A DNA stretch of 64,000 bases from NCBI GenBank assembly GCA_014825775.1, contig MVAQ01000007.1:62001-126000 (forward strand), read 5' to 3'. Positions within the stretch are counted from its first letter, which is position 1, and each line of letters starts with the position of its first letter. A program made the translations under genes and the position numbers. The notes under the pieces were generated by a model. It was given only the letters and a program-made list of their open reading frames with translations, was not told the origin of the DNA and searched no databases. Shown one piece after another: positions 1-11,289 of the stretch. The stretch is from Krasilnikovozyma curviuscula (lineage: Eukaryota > Basidiomycota > Tremellomycetes > Cystofilobasidiales > Mrakiaceae).

Positions 1-1457
1 TAAATACCAGTTTTGATAAGGCTTGAGGCTTGTCTGTTTCTCGCAGTGTTTTTAATTGCGCGCCAGTTAAAACCCACAAAATTTTTCCCTAACTCCACCA
101 AATGCAATGTGCCTAATAAAGCTGCACTGATTAACTATCGAACCCCATCTTTAGTTACGATCCAGACATCCGCTTCCTAACAAACAAGCTCAATTTTCAT
201 TCACCGTCAAAATCGTTTTCTGACTACTTGCGTGTCGCAGCTTGCCTCTCAAGCTCCATTGACGACGAAGTTAAGCCACTGTTTGTACTTCCGACAAGCC
301 AAATAGTTAAGGGGCTTTTGTCTTTGGCGTTAAGAAGGATTACACATTCCCATCTCGGGTGAAATTTGCGTCAGAGCTTTGTTTACTGTCCACAACTTTG
401 TTCCTGAGATGCGTTCTTCACCAATTGCCTTTGTAGTTTCATTTTCAGGTTACATCCTATATAATTAAAGAACTAGTTGAGATCCAATATGAACCGTTTC
501 TCCTTTTCATGTAAAAACAGAACTTTGAAAGGAAGCGAGTCTGTTTCCATTTCTTCGAGCGAGCTCAGCTTCATTTTTCGGTTTAGGCGGCCCACTATCT
601 CACCTTCTGAAAATTTCTCCTACCCAAAAGATCCCATGAACAAACATCTCAAATCATAGGCCTACCAGACTATGAAGAGCGCAAAGGGTCTTGCAACTAG
701 CGACAGTATCAACGGGAAGAGTTGCTTTCACGTGGATCCACTCGAGATTGGTGTTACTAATGCTTGACTACTAGAGAACCCTAGAATATAAGATCCCCGG
801 AGGATCAAGTGATATTATTTGCTCTTTTGAAGGTGCTGGTAGTACAATAGCTGAGGTAAGATCTGTCGAACAGAAACAAGTCCAGTTTGTTTATCTGACA
901 GGACTTTTCCCGTCGCGTTTCTCCTCATCACTAGAATGGCACCGGGACTTTCCGAAAATAGAACTCTCAACTGACTCAAGGTTCATTAACCTCAAGAGCG
1001 CTCTCAATTTCCTCCCTCCCTCGTTGACATTGACAAACTGCAAGAAGCGAAGCCTCCTTTATTATCTTAATGGCGACCCTCACAACCCTAACTCCGTACA
1101 TTACCAACTCTCTGAGTATATCATAGGTCGCTTTGAATGAACACGCCGCTTTACTGTCAAAATTGGGGTTTTTTTGTTTGTTTCTAGGATGTCCTGGTGG
1201 TATTTAGATTGACACAACTGCTAGGAGATTTCTATAAGTTACGGCGACTTTCTCCTGGGATTGCTCTACGAATAGGTTCACGTAGGCAAAGGTTCACATG
1301 CTACAATGGTCGCTAGGACAGGCCGATAACGAGTTACGCGTTCGATTCTTGTTTCCACTGCGGTTGTGGAAGCAATGTTTTCAAGTTTTGGTGTACAGCT
1401 TTCCTTTGAAGATCAAGTATAAAATTTTGGAGCTTTTCGTGCATCGCAAGACAACGA
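1..1457. other. Left-edge region without recognisable gene
   Basis: About 1.4 kb with frequent stops in all frames. I see no conserved protein motif, no chain of plausible exons and no obvious repeat or LTR. It probably contains the 3' flank of the SGNH-hydrolase gene that ends at 1458, plus spacer or decayed sequence. Confidence 0.5.
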
Positions 1458-3482
1458 TCACAGGGCAACAACGCTCTGAACTCTTACCTCTCGCTTTCCC
1501 TCGTCGTCCTGCTCCGCCGGGTACCCACTCTCATCTAATATCTCACAAACAATCTCATAAGTTCCCTCATCCAGCCCTTTGGCTATATCAATGAACTGTA
1601 TGATGTTGGGGTTCTCTGGCGGCCAATATCCTACCAGCCTCGTTCCTTCGCTGGGTTTAGTCCCTGACGAGTACACAGAGCAGAGGGCAGTGCCGAGGTT
1701 GAGGGAAGATGAGCGTAAGTATCCAATAGAAATCACACCGAGGGAACACGGTTGGATGGTGACTCGTGTTGTAAATTTTGAGTGAGGGATTATGCTGCGA
1801 ATGTAGGTTTTGTCTGGAGTCTGTGATGGAGTGAATAAATCCCTGTTTTAATAGCACTCAAGTTGTCAGTGACTTGAGATGGGTTATAAGAGAGGAAGAA
1901 GAACTAACCAGCCGTCCGAAGAGGTGGTTTCTAGAGGTAATAGGCTGCCTTTGGCTGTTGAGAAACATTGAGGTGGAGTCATTGGTTTGAGTTTCGCGTC
2001 AACGTTGAACTTTTCGAACATTCTGAGCTATTTAATTAAAAAAAGGAGATAGTGATGAGAGATGTTTGGTAGATCAAAAGAAGGTTAGGTGGAAGACTTA
2101 CTACAGCAACATCTCCATACCCCTTTTCTTCTTCTGATGGCCACCAACCCCGACTACTACCATCGTCCACTTTTTTTCTTCCTTCCAAATCAGAAATTTT
2201 TCCTCCAGAGGCAGCAAATTCGTATTGTTCAATCAAAAACGACAGCGTCATTTCCGCCAGAGCGTGGTGCGTCGCTTCACCGATCTATGACAACCAAGAA
2301 ACCAAGTGAGTACTAGAGTGTAACCAGGAAGGAAGAGGATAAGTACGTGTCGTAAATCAGGATTACCCCACCCGTCTCTGGCAAAGTAACTCCCCAGCGT
2401 GTCAGGCTTCTTCATGATTTGAGGCAGCACCAACGGCCTGAGCGCAATCACAGGAACATCTATGGCCACAAAGATTCAATATCAGCTGCCAGTGACACAC
2501 AGCAGAAAATGTTCCAACGAACCGTAGTAAGCGGCCACGCTGAGATGGGTGTCTCCACCGACTGCGACCGTACGGTGTTCAAGTCCAATCGTCTGTAGGA
2601 CGACGACGGCGGGGTTTTGTGGAAGAGAGAGAAGACTACGGAGGAGAATCTCGAAAGACTCAGCGGAAGTGATGGAGGATGAGGAGGATGTCTGAGCGTA
2701 GAGGTCGTTGATTGAGAGCTCATAGGCAAATAAGTCTAGTTAGCTGAGATGTGGTGGGCAAGTGTTGGAACGCACGACGCGGGAATTCTACTCACTTCGA
2801 TAAAGAAAATGTCGATGTCTTCGACGTGATAGTTTTCCTTCCCATCCTCCCCATTCAGACCAACATGATTGATCCAACACTTTGAGAAATAATCACTCCC
2901 CACGGCAGGTACAGCACCAATGTGCATCTCCGCATTACTCGCCTCATTTGCCTCGAGGAAGTGGTTGTTAAGCAAGGAGGTAAGACGGTTTGGCCAGATG
3001 GAAGGCTGCGGGATCCACCCATGCCCAAGCGTGACAGACCCACCGAGAGCAACCATCCGTAGTCTGTTCCTTTTGTTCTGCTGACGGAAGAGGTGGTGCA
3101 AGCGCGTTGAGGAACCTGCGTGGAGGCGGGACCGAAGAATGTTGACTGCGCCTGATGGAAGGAAGGTGTTGAATTCCCGCTGTTACTGAAGCTGTTAAAA
3201 AGTGACCAGAGGAACGGAAGTCTTACCGTATTTTTGACACCAAACTCTACTCATCCCTTGGCACAGCCCACCTCTTCCACTGACCCCCGTCGTTCCCTCC
3301 CCGGCCGTTGCAGCCCTCAAAAGCCACCACCAGCCCCCAAATACTGCGAGCGCCAGCACCGTGAGCCTGTACCTCCATCTGGCGGACTTCAGGGACTGGG
3401 CTACGACGTCAGATGCTGAGGATTTCCGTTGGTACGGTGTTGACGACGGGAGGTATGGCGAGTATGGCTTGATGGGTTGCAT
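1458..3482 (-). CDS. SGNH-hydrolase-type type II membrane protein
   Basis: The first exon (3482-3227) starts with a short basic cytosolic tail and one hydrophobic signal-anchor (VLALAVFGGWWWLL), so a Golgi or ER type II topology is inferred. A 75-nt intron leads into a luminal domain with SGNH blocks. These are the nucleophile motif ALGGSVTLGHG (block I), ELSINDLYA carrying the block III Asn, and DLRH as the C-terminal Asp-x-x-His pair. About six exons are needed, all with GT-AG borders, and the last ends at the TGA at 1458-1460. In basidiomycetes such proteins are usually linked to carbohydrate deacetylation or acetylation of wall or capsule glycans. The substrate here is unknown. It is divergent from TSR2 across about 700 bp. 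The family call is firm, the glycan role is inferred. Confidence 0.8.
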
Positions 3483-4181
3483 TTTGATTATATTTTTTTA
3501 GAGAAATTCGTTCTTCTCTAAGTTCGATGAGTCTATATGGAAGCCTGGGCGTCTATATCGTGAAGATGGGTTGGCTCATTGCTTGGATGAAAGACGGAGG
3601 TGTGGGGCCACCCTTTTTTATATCGATGCGAAGGGGGAGGCCCGAGTGATGGATGCCGTTGTGATTCTTCGAGGAGTGAAGACGAGGAAGACGGACGTTA
3701 TGATTCAGGATGCTTTCTTCGTCTTTCTATCCAGGATCTAGTTGCAAGAACAAAAGAGAAATGGCGGTGCAACCGCGACAGGGGCGACTAATGAATCAGG
3801 GGAGTAAGCCACTAGACCAGCGACAAAGCTGACACACCTCGCAGTAGAGATCAGACGGAGCTTAATAGATCTCTTTCTGTGTAGTTCCTGACGTCAAGAC
3901 ACTGGTAATTGGGGGTTTGCCCTTGGCACCGGTCCTGGAGAGCTTTGCTGACGTTCCAGTCGTTGATTTTTTTTTTAATTCGCATTTTTTCCAGACCCAT
4001 ACACATATAATAGAAACCGCTCCCAAATCTTATCCTCATTTTCTCTAACCTCTGGCGTTACGGAAAAAGTATTAAAAATCGAGGGCGCCACCCAGCCTCA
4101 AATTATGTAGGAATTTTTGTTTCGAAGCTCTGACAGGAGCACAACAGCTTCCCAGCCAGATTGCAGCATCCCATTTGAATC
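3483..4181. promoter_or_regulatory. Divergent intergenic region between SGNH gene and TSR2
   Basis: This 0.7-kb gap separates two divergently transcribed genes, so it should hold both promoters. I see no clear TATA element near either start. Confidence 0.4.
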
Positions 4182-4989
4182 ATGAATTTCTCATCAGCAT
4201 TACAATCCTCAGCCTCAGCCTCGTCATCCAAGCAGCAGCAGCCTCAGCAGCCAGCCTCGTCTTCCTCAGCAGCTGCAGCTCCTGTCGACCCTCAAGCAGC
4301 CCTTCTCTTTGCTCAAGGTGTCATTGCCCTCTTCAACCTCTGGCCAGCCCTTCGTTTGGCAGTAGATTCCGAATGGGGTGGCCCCGACTCGTCAAGCATC
4401 AGGACCTGGTTCGTCAGTATCGTCGTTGACGAGTTCACCCTCCCATCAACATCGACGATAAACCCACAGGATGTCGACGAGCTGGCAGACCTGCTCTTTG
4501 ATACCTTTTTGCAGGAATTTGAGGTCCAGCTGGAAGATGCTTCTGAGACGGAGATGGCTGAGAAACTGATCAAGCTGTGGGAAGACTGTGTGAAGCTAAA
4601 CAGTCAGCCAGTGCACGAGTTGGAGAGGCTGGAAAAGGAACTTTTTGCTAAGAATCGCAAGATTGTTGCCGAGGAAGGTGGGATGGATGTCGATGAGGAG
4701 GAGCTAAGTGGGACGGACGAAAGTGATGGCGATTATGAGACGGATGAGGAAGATGAGGAAGCACCTACCCGTAAGTCGATCTTCTCTTTGAAGCTAAATG
4801 TTTCATGCTAGGTTTTGCGAATAGACCCCTTTGGTTGTTGATGTAGCCAGGATTGTGACTGACACGCTCTCGCATGTTTTCATTCTCGCCATCTTAGTCG
4901 TCGAACGCCAACCCAAGCAGCGCGAAGAACCTGAAATTGATGAAGATGGATTCACAACTGTGAAGGGGAAGAACAACAAGGGAAGATAG
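4182..4989 (+). CDS. TSR2: Pre-rRNA processing protein Tsr2
   Basis: Two exons (4182-4770 and 4898-4989) encode about 226 residues. After a Ser/Gln/Ala-rich leader the Tsr2 core is visible. It starts with LFNLWPALRLAVDSEWGG, the WGG hallmark, followed by helical segments (ELADLLFDTFLQEFEVQLED). The C-terminus is an acidic tract followed by EIDEDGFTTV, the typical Tsr2 tail. In yeast Tsr2 is a cytosolic or nuclear escort chaperone for Rps26/eS26 during 40S maturation and 20S pre-rRNA cleavage. The acidic tail fits that role. The intron splits the acidic region from the DEDGF motif (junction GTAAGT...TTAG). Length and architecture are normal. Confidence 0.92.
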
Positions 4990-5444
4990 GAATTCACCGT
5001 TTGCGAAGGTTGTGTTGAGTAGGACAGTTTCTGGAGAGTTCGGTAGTACAATATTGACAAGTCCTGGTCAAATCAGGCTGAACTTGGCTAATATCTGTGT
5101 GCCTATTATCGTGTCCCTTGAATCAAATACTCATCATGGCCAATATCCTACCTTTTCTGAAAGTTTGTTTCTTTCATGCGCAATGTTGATATTGGCTCAC
5201 GAACGAAAGCTTCAGCCTTTAATTACCTGTTCCTAGATTTTTTGAGAGTGAGAACTCCATTCCATATCTTATGCATTGTGACTTTGACAGTCATTGCCGA
5301 AATCAGGTCTAACATCGTCGCCACTCCCACCTGGTCGTCGACCTCGAGGCAAGCTGCAGCCTTTCGTTCCTCCCGCCCACGATCCATCCCAAACCCCTCA
5401 AAGAGCAGAAACTTTCACTGGGCTGGAACTAGGGAAGTATCAGC
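4990..5444. other. Intergenic region TSR2-STEEP1 homologue
   Basis: Spacer between two same-strand genes. It should contain the TSR2 3' UTR and the promoter of the next gene. A long open frame starting at 5294 runs into the STEEP1-like gene but in the wrong frame for its conserved N-terminus, so I leave it out. Confidence 0.4.
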
Positions 5445-6447
5445 ATGCCCAAAGTAATTTCGAGAGCTGCCGTCAGTTCATCCAACGACGGTAAGCACCT
5501 AAGCCTTTCCTTTCAACCTAGAGTTCGTGGAAGAGTCAACGTACTGACTACCCTTCGTTCGCTATTTCACCGCACCTATTCATTGCAATCTATTAACCTA
5601 AATAATCTACGAATCTCATATATATCTTTGGCCAACTCAGCCCCAGCAACAGCATCGTCGACAGCCCTCTTGAAGACCTACTTTTGCCTGTGTGGAGAGT
5701 TCCTGCTCGTGATTGACAAGCCGTTGGACAAGCTGCCCAGGAGAAAGTGAGTAAACTAATTTGGCTTTGGGTTTCTTTCACCGCTTGCGGGGATTGGGGC
5801 TAGTTAGAGAGAAGGTCTGTCCTTCTCTAACTGCGAACGGAAGGTGCAAGGGGTAACTTGCAGGAACTCCCTGGGCTGACAACTATACTCTTTCTGGATG
5901 CATTATTGTGCTTCTTTGAATATATTGACCTCAGTGACTGATGATAACCCCCTTCCTTTCGCATTGCTCTTACGACGCACGCACACACCAGGTTCGATAA
6001 ATCCTCCATCGTCCGCCTAAAACAAGGTGCTCTGCCTAGTCAACAACCAAGAGTTTTCAAGCTGAATGTTGTTTCTGGTGGTCCTAAAGTGTACATTCAA
6101 CGGTGCGTCTCCCTTTCCCTCCCACAGCTCAAATCCTCGCGTCTCTTACTTACAACCTCTCGTATACTCTATCGTGGTTATTCAGAGGTGAGGATAACCT
6201 CGTCGAACCACACCACCCTCTCGCTTGTTCGCGTTGTCTCCTGTCTGTCGCATATACCTCCTCCGCGCCATACCTCACTTCCTCAGCGACTACCACAAAG
6301 AAAGGAACCGCGGTAGCGGGAGAAGAAGGGAAGAAACCCGAGTTTCTATATGTAAGGAATGGAGCGATGACGGAAATTCAGGGGAGGATACCGGAGGAGG
6401 CGTGGGATGGGGAAGAGGGTGTTGAGAAGGGTAAAGCTAAGGAGTAG
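5445..6447 (+). CDS. STEEP1: STEEP1 (CXorf56) family protein
   Basis: Four exons (5445-5490, 5641-5746, 5992-6102, 6186-6447) join in frame to about 174 residues. The start MPKVISRAAVSSSND matches the conserved family N-terminus. It is followed by LKTYFCLCGEFLLVIDKPLD, containing the conserved YCLCG-type cysteine pair, then LPRRK. A second Cys pair appears in PLACSRCLLSVAYTS, suggesting a zinc-binding arrangement, and then FLYVRNGAMTEIQ. The human member promotes ER exit of STING. Fungi have no recognised STING, so the ancestral role must be something else, and I do not assign one. The C-terminal coiled-coil part of the animal protein seems absent or very short. Confidence 0.85.
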
Positions 6448-6567
6448 AATTCCGTTTCATCGCATCAGTATTATGTACCTTCTTGTAAACTGCTTGGTTT
6501 GCAAGCAAGCCGCCCATAAGAAACACATTTACTACTATGTGTCAGGCATCGAACGTTCCACTGCAAC

Positions 6568-6989
6568 TCATGAAAATATCAGAACGACTGCTCTCGAATT
6601 TAACCGTCGAGCGAAGGAAGTCGCAACGTGCCCCGCGACCCACTGCAGCTCGCGGCAGGGAGAGGAACAAGTGTGAAACCTAGCTTCAGAAAAATCAATG
6701 AGGCTGATGATACCACCCTCAGATTTCCTGAAAGAGTTAAAGTCCAAATTGTTGTGGATGATGCCTGCTTGATGTAAGGCCGATATGATTTCTTGACACT
6801 GTGACCTCAAGCGACCGTCTTCGTTTCGGTTTACTCGACACACAAGAAGGTTGCCCCCGAGTATTCGAAACAAGAGATGTTGGAGCAGTTCTGAGATGGG
6901 AGAGTTCTTGAACGTTACGTCGAGTAAGCACGAAAGAAGGTTCAAGAAAAATGGGTAGTTTAGCGGCTCTTCATAGTCATTGGCTCAAG
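6568..6989 (-). pseudogene. Truncated protein-kinase-like remnant
   Basis: An open stretch of about 140 codons contains a kinase C-lobe pattern. This is ALHQAGIIHNNLDFNSF at the HRD/catalytic-loop position, then ISLIDFSEARFHTC at the DFG-like position, and CRELQWV. It resembles the short APH/PK-like kinases common in basidiomycetes, whose catalytic loop normally reads HGD. Here the catalytic Asp is Asn (HNN). No N-lobe, no glycine loop and no in-frame ATG exist upstream: a TGA lies just 5' of the open stretch, and the PRP6 stop codon is only about 135 bp away. I read it as a gene fragment. A pseudokinase exon of a badly resolved gene is possible but less likely. Confidence 0.5.
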
Positions 6990-7124
6990 GTACTTATAAG
7001 CCACACCTTGCGACGACGGCAAGAATGTAAAAGCGTCTCAGTTGGGAAGCGTTGCTTGCTATTCTCGGCGCACACAACTCAGCAGTGACAGCGCTCGATC
7101 AAAACCGATCAATTTTCTGTATCT

Positions 7125-10100
7125 TTACACCTCAGCTTTAAGCTTTAAAGATACTAGTTTGAGGATCTCCTCAGTGCCCAGCCCAATATTAGCCAAATCT
7201 TTTGACGTCGCCTGCCACACCGGCCCATGTCGAGGATCAGCTGAGATGGCCTTCTGAATGACTGAAGTTTGTCGTTCCTACGAAAAGAAGGAAGTAATTT
7301 GATCAGTTTCAGAAACAAGGAGATGTAAAAAAAGTCAGTTCTGGAACTTACTGTTTCTCCATACTCCATCTCAAACAAATACCACCAAGCCCAACCATCA
7401 CCCCAGTCCGGATCCGCCTCCATCGCCCTACCAAACCACTTCCTCGCCTGTTCAATCTTGCGGTCGTTCCAGAAGAGTCGGGCAACAGAGACAATGATGA
7501 CAGGAGAATCGTTGGTCTTCTTGAGGGCATCGACTGACTTGGTTCGCCGTTGGCGAGGCTGCTCGTATCCGATAGATATGACCCAGAGACGAGCGGAGGA
7601 TGGACATTCTTGGAGACCTGAAAACGAAACAAAATGTTAATGACGATAGTCAGACTGATAACCGGCCGTTATCCCAGCAAACTTACCTCTCGCAAGAACA
7701 GCTTTCGCTTGAGGAACGCTTCCAGCTCTTTCCTCAACTCTCACACTCTCTTCCCACAGCTCATCGTTTTTGGGGTTAAGCAACCTGGCCTTCTCCAGTA
7801 AACTTCTCGCCTTAATGGCAATCCCAGCCTTCTCCTCCAGCCTTGACGATAGGATCCACAAAGGAATAGAATGAGGGCACGCCTTGACTCCCTTCGCATA
7901 CGTTTCTCTAGCTTGCGCATTTTGGTTGAGGGAGGTGTAGATTTGCCCTTTGATCATGTAGAGCTTGTCGAAGTCCGCGAACTTAGCGATTCCGTCGGTG
8001 AGCGTCTGGAGGGCAGTTTCGTTCTGGCCTTGTTGACGTTCGAGAACAGCCGACTTCATCCAAATCTTCGAAAAAAAAAAAATTATTGTCAGTACTTATG
8101 TTAAGAAGGGAAATCACAAGCAAAGCAGAGAGGGTACCCACCTTCTCCGTTCCAGCGTTGGTTCGAGCTCGAGCCAGCAACTCCTTTGCTCTCTCCATCT
8201 GACCATTCTCAGCTTCCAACTTCGCAGCCGCCAGCCAGATTGCCTCACTATCTGTGTTAGCCTCGAAGGCGGCCTCAAGTACATTCCTAGCGCCCTGTAC
8301 ATCTCCATGAAGCCACTTCTCCTTTGCAGCCATCAACCAGAGAATTTCAGCGCGAGGACAGTGCTCAACTGCCTTCGAAAGGAGCGCTTGAAGATCATCA
8401 CTTGAAGAGAGGTGATAAACCCAAATAGTCAGTTTCAACACTGACTGGGAAGCAGAGGCGAAGCAAGGAAAAAAAACGTACTATGTACCATGAGCCTTCT
8501 CGAACTCTGCAGCAGCTCTCCAGACCTGTCTCTTCTCTGGGAAGACGTTGATGGTGTAAGCTCTGATAGCTCTAGCTGTCTCTATATGACCCCTGTTCGT
8601 GACACTCTCAGCGTCGTCCATCCACACGTCCAGCCTCTGGTCCTCCTCTAAGTCGAGATGGATGGTGGCTTTGACGATGGCTGTAGCGGTGATTGGACTT
8701 CCTTCCTCTTCACTCCTCTCGGCTTCCTGTAGCCAAGTCTCTCTGTCCATCATGACCTGCTGATCCCTCAATTTACTGACACCCATAGCCATGATCGACT
8801 CGACTTTGGTTGGATCGCCAGTCTGTTCAGTGAGACGGGCAGCAGCAATCCATATTTCGTGAGAAGTGGGGATCGTTTTACGGGCCTTGTTTAGAACCTT
8901 CTGAGCATTGAGAGGATCTTCAAGTCGCGCGAGAGTAAGCCAAAGTTCGACGGAGGTCGGTACAAATTCAACGGCACGAGCGAGGAGTGCTTTGGCGTCC
9001 GCAGGGTCGTTCTCAAGGTTGACAAGCTCCTTCCATAATGTGACCGAGTTTGAAATCGTTTCGACAGCTGTGGTAAAAAAAATTGTTAATCAGTTGGTTG
9101 AATGACTGCTGCCAAATTGAGTTCGCTATTACACACCTTTTCGCAAGACATTCTTCCTACGATTCAGATCAGTCTCAAGAGCAGCTGCTCGCATCCAGAT
9201 CTTAACGGAGTGCGGCAGTTCTACTACAGCATTAGCCAAAATACGCTTTGCATTCTCGGGTACCTGTTACAAAGCAGCGCGACGATTAATCCCAAGCTGG
9301 AGGCGATAATAAAGGGAAAGTTACTCACGTTCAACTCAGCGGCCTGAAGCCACACATCTTCACTCTTCGGGCACATCTCACATCCTTTTGCGATGATCTT
9401 CCTCGCTGCGACCATCTTCTTTGCGTGGACTTCAAGAGCAGCAGCTGCGATCCAACCTGGCGCATGCTTCGGGTTGGTCTTGATGACGGAATCCAACAAC
9501 GCTCTGGCACGCTTGATATCTCCTATCTGAGCATCTGACTGAATAATCTGGGAATTGAGGGAAGTAAGGTAGCCTTTGGGATCGACGGATGTTGATGTCC
9601 CTGATGTTGATGCTGGTCCTTGAGAAGACAGCTATCGAAGGGGGTCGAACGTCAGAAACATATCGTGAAATTGAAACATATAGAAAAGGTAATTGGGTGC
9701 TTACCTGATCAAGCTTGAGCGAAAGGACCTTGTCTCGAGCGTTACCAATTTCCACCAAGTCAGTCAGCATGCCTGCCGGCGTCTCTGTTCCTGGAGCCTG
9801 TTGTCAAAGAGGAAGTCAGTATTTGCAAAAATGGTATTTGTCACTTCTTGACTTACATCGACGATAGATCCAGCGACCTCGTTCCCTTGAAGGTTGCCCA
9901 AAATGAGTGAATCCGGCACAGCGTACCCTCTGTCCTCCCTCATGTTTGTCTTCCTCCTCTTTCCCGTTAGGTTTCCGACTTCAGGCAGGTTCTCCCATTC
10001 GGAATCACTGACTACAGCCAATCCACGCTTCAGGTCGGCGAACTGGGTTTGGATTCTTGGTTGAGCTGCTCGTTCTGCTGCAAGAGCTTTTGCTTCTGCT

Positions 10101-10653
10101 TCCTCTCTCCGTTTTGCCCGACGATCGTCTAGACGCTCTGAAACAGCATCCCAAATCCTGTACAATAGGGAAAAAAGTATTAGAGATGGATTGCTAGCGG
10201 ACGAGGTGAAGCTGCTAGAAAAGCAAGCTGCTCGGGATCATCGAAGTGAGGAAAAAATGGGCTCACCGATCAGCCTCTTCATCATCCTGTTCGTAGACAG
10301 TACCAGCAAACAAATTCTTTTCATCATCCGGATCAGCAAATGCATCCTGGTTCTCAATGATTTCTTCACCTCGACCTTCCTCCTCCCTTTCCTTTTCCTC
10401 TGAAGCTGCTGAAGCTTCTCGAGCAGGACCAATATCTGATCGAGTAGTGAATCCAGAAGCACTAATGGGCAAGAGGAGAAGAAAGGTCAGGAGTTTGAAT
10501 CAACTACAGCTTGGTGAGCACAGGAAGTGAGAATAAGGAAGGAGGGAACACAACTTACCCTCTACCAAGACCTCCTACCCAGTTCGGAGGAGCTACCTGG
10601 CTAAGGAAGGCAAGCTTGTTGGCCAAGTTGGGCCTTGGATTGTGACCAGCCAT
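7125..10653 (-). CDS. PRP6: Pre-mRNA splicing factor Prp6 (U4/U6.U5 tri-snRNP)
   Basis: Roughly a dozen exons join to about 930 residues. The N-terminal PRP1 domain is clear: [20 protein letters not shown] followed by DIGPARE, an acidic linker and [14 protein letters not shown]. Most of the protein is a run of HAT/TPR-like half-a-TPR repeats with the spaced Trp pattern (for example [45 protein letters not shown]). The C-terminus [12 protein letters not shown]...TEEILKLV is typical. Prp6 bridges U5 and U4/U6 in the tri-snRNP in the nucleus. I set the start at 10653 (MAGHNPRPN) because the conserved domain begins soon after. A spliced open frame continues upstream and is reported as a finding. 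Stop is TAA at 7125-7127. Confidence 0.93.
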
Positions 10654-11289
10654 CCTTTTCAAGAATGTAACTTCTGGAGTGAGTGGACGTCCTGAGGGAC
10701 TCTGGTGATTTAGTTTCGCGACGACGCTGAAATACAGGACCACTGGCAAGACACTAGGAAGAAGGGTCTTCTATGGCATTGAGAGATCGTATTAAGTTTT
10801 ACGTATTTGTTTTCACCACCCTCGTGTTGTCTCTTGCTTACGCGAAATGATAAATCATGAATCGAGATACAAAGTGTTTCTAGACATTCGGTCAAAATCG
10901 GCAGTGGAAGTTCTTGGTCGCAACAGAGAAGTATAAAATGGAATACCATGAGACTAAAAGATAGTGTTCTGGAATGATACGACGCAATCAGTCAGTGATC
11001 GCTGTAAACAAGCGGGAAAAGATAACAACTTACTCCCGACTGCCTATCGCCAGCAGACTTATTGGGCTACTGAGATTACGTTCGATGGTGTCAAACGTTA
11101 GACTGAGCAGTCTGTGACGCTGAATTATTTGCTTTTTCAGGGCTGTATTTCTAGGCAAAGGGTAGGTAGGGACTTTTGGTAAGCGTGGCATTAAATTCCA
11201 AAATTGTGCCTTTTTGACCAAAGTCCAAGAACAATTCATCTATCGTTATTCTAAATTGCGGTTTCTAAATTATGCTCAAGATACAATAT
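10654..11289. other. Spacer between TBL-like gene and PRP6 with open spliced frame
   Basis: The gap holds the PRP6 promoter and 5' UTR. It also contains an ATG at 11239 followed by three blocks (11034-11239, 10842-10953, 10654-10770) with good splice borders that stay in frame with PRP6. No domain is recognised in these 145 codons. Confidence 0.35.

Noticed and set aside
130..150. Possible minus-strand box B (GGGGTTCGATAG).
   Set aside because: No matching box A or cloverleaf around it.
5294..5490. Longer N-terminal frame overlapping the STEEP1 homologue start.
   Set aside because: It is in another frame. The conserved MPKVISR start at 5445 and its splice phase fit the family.
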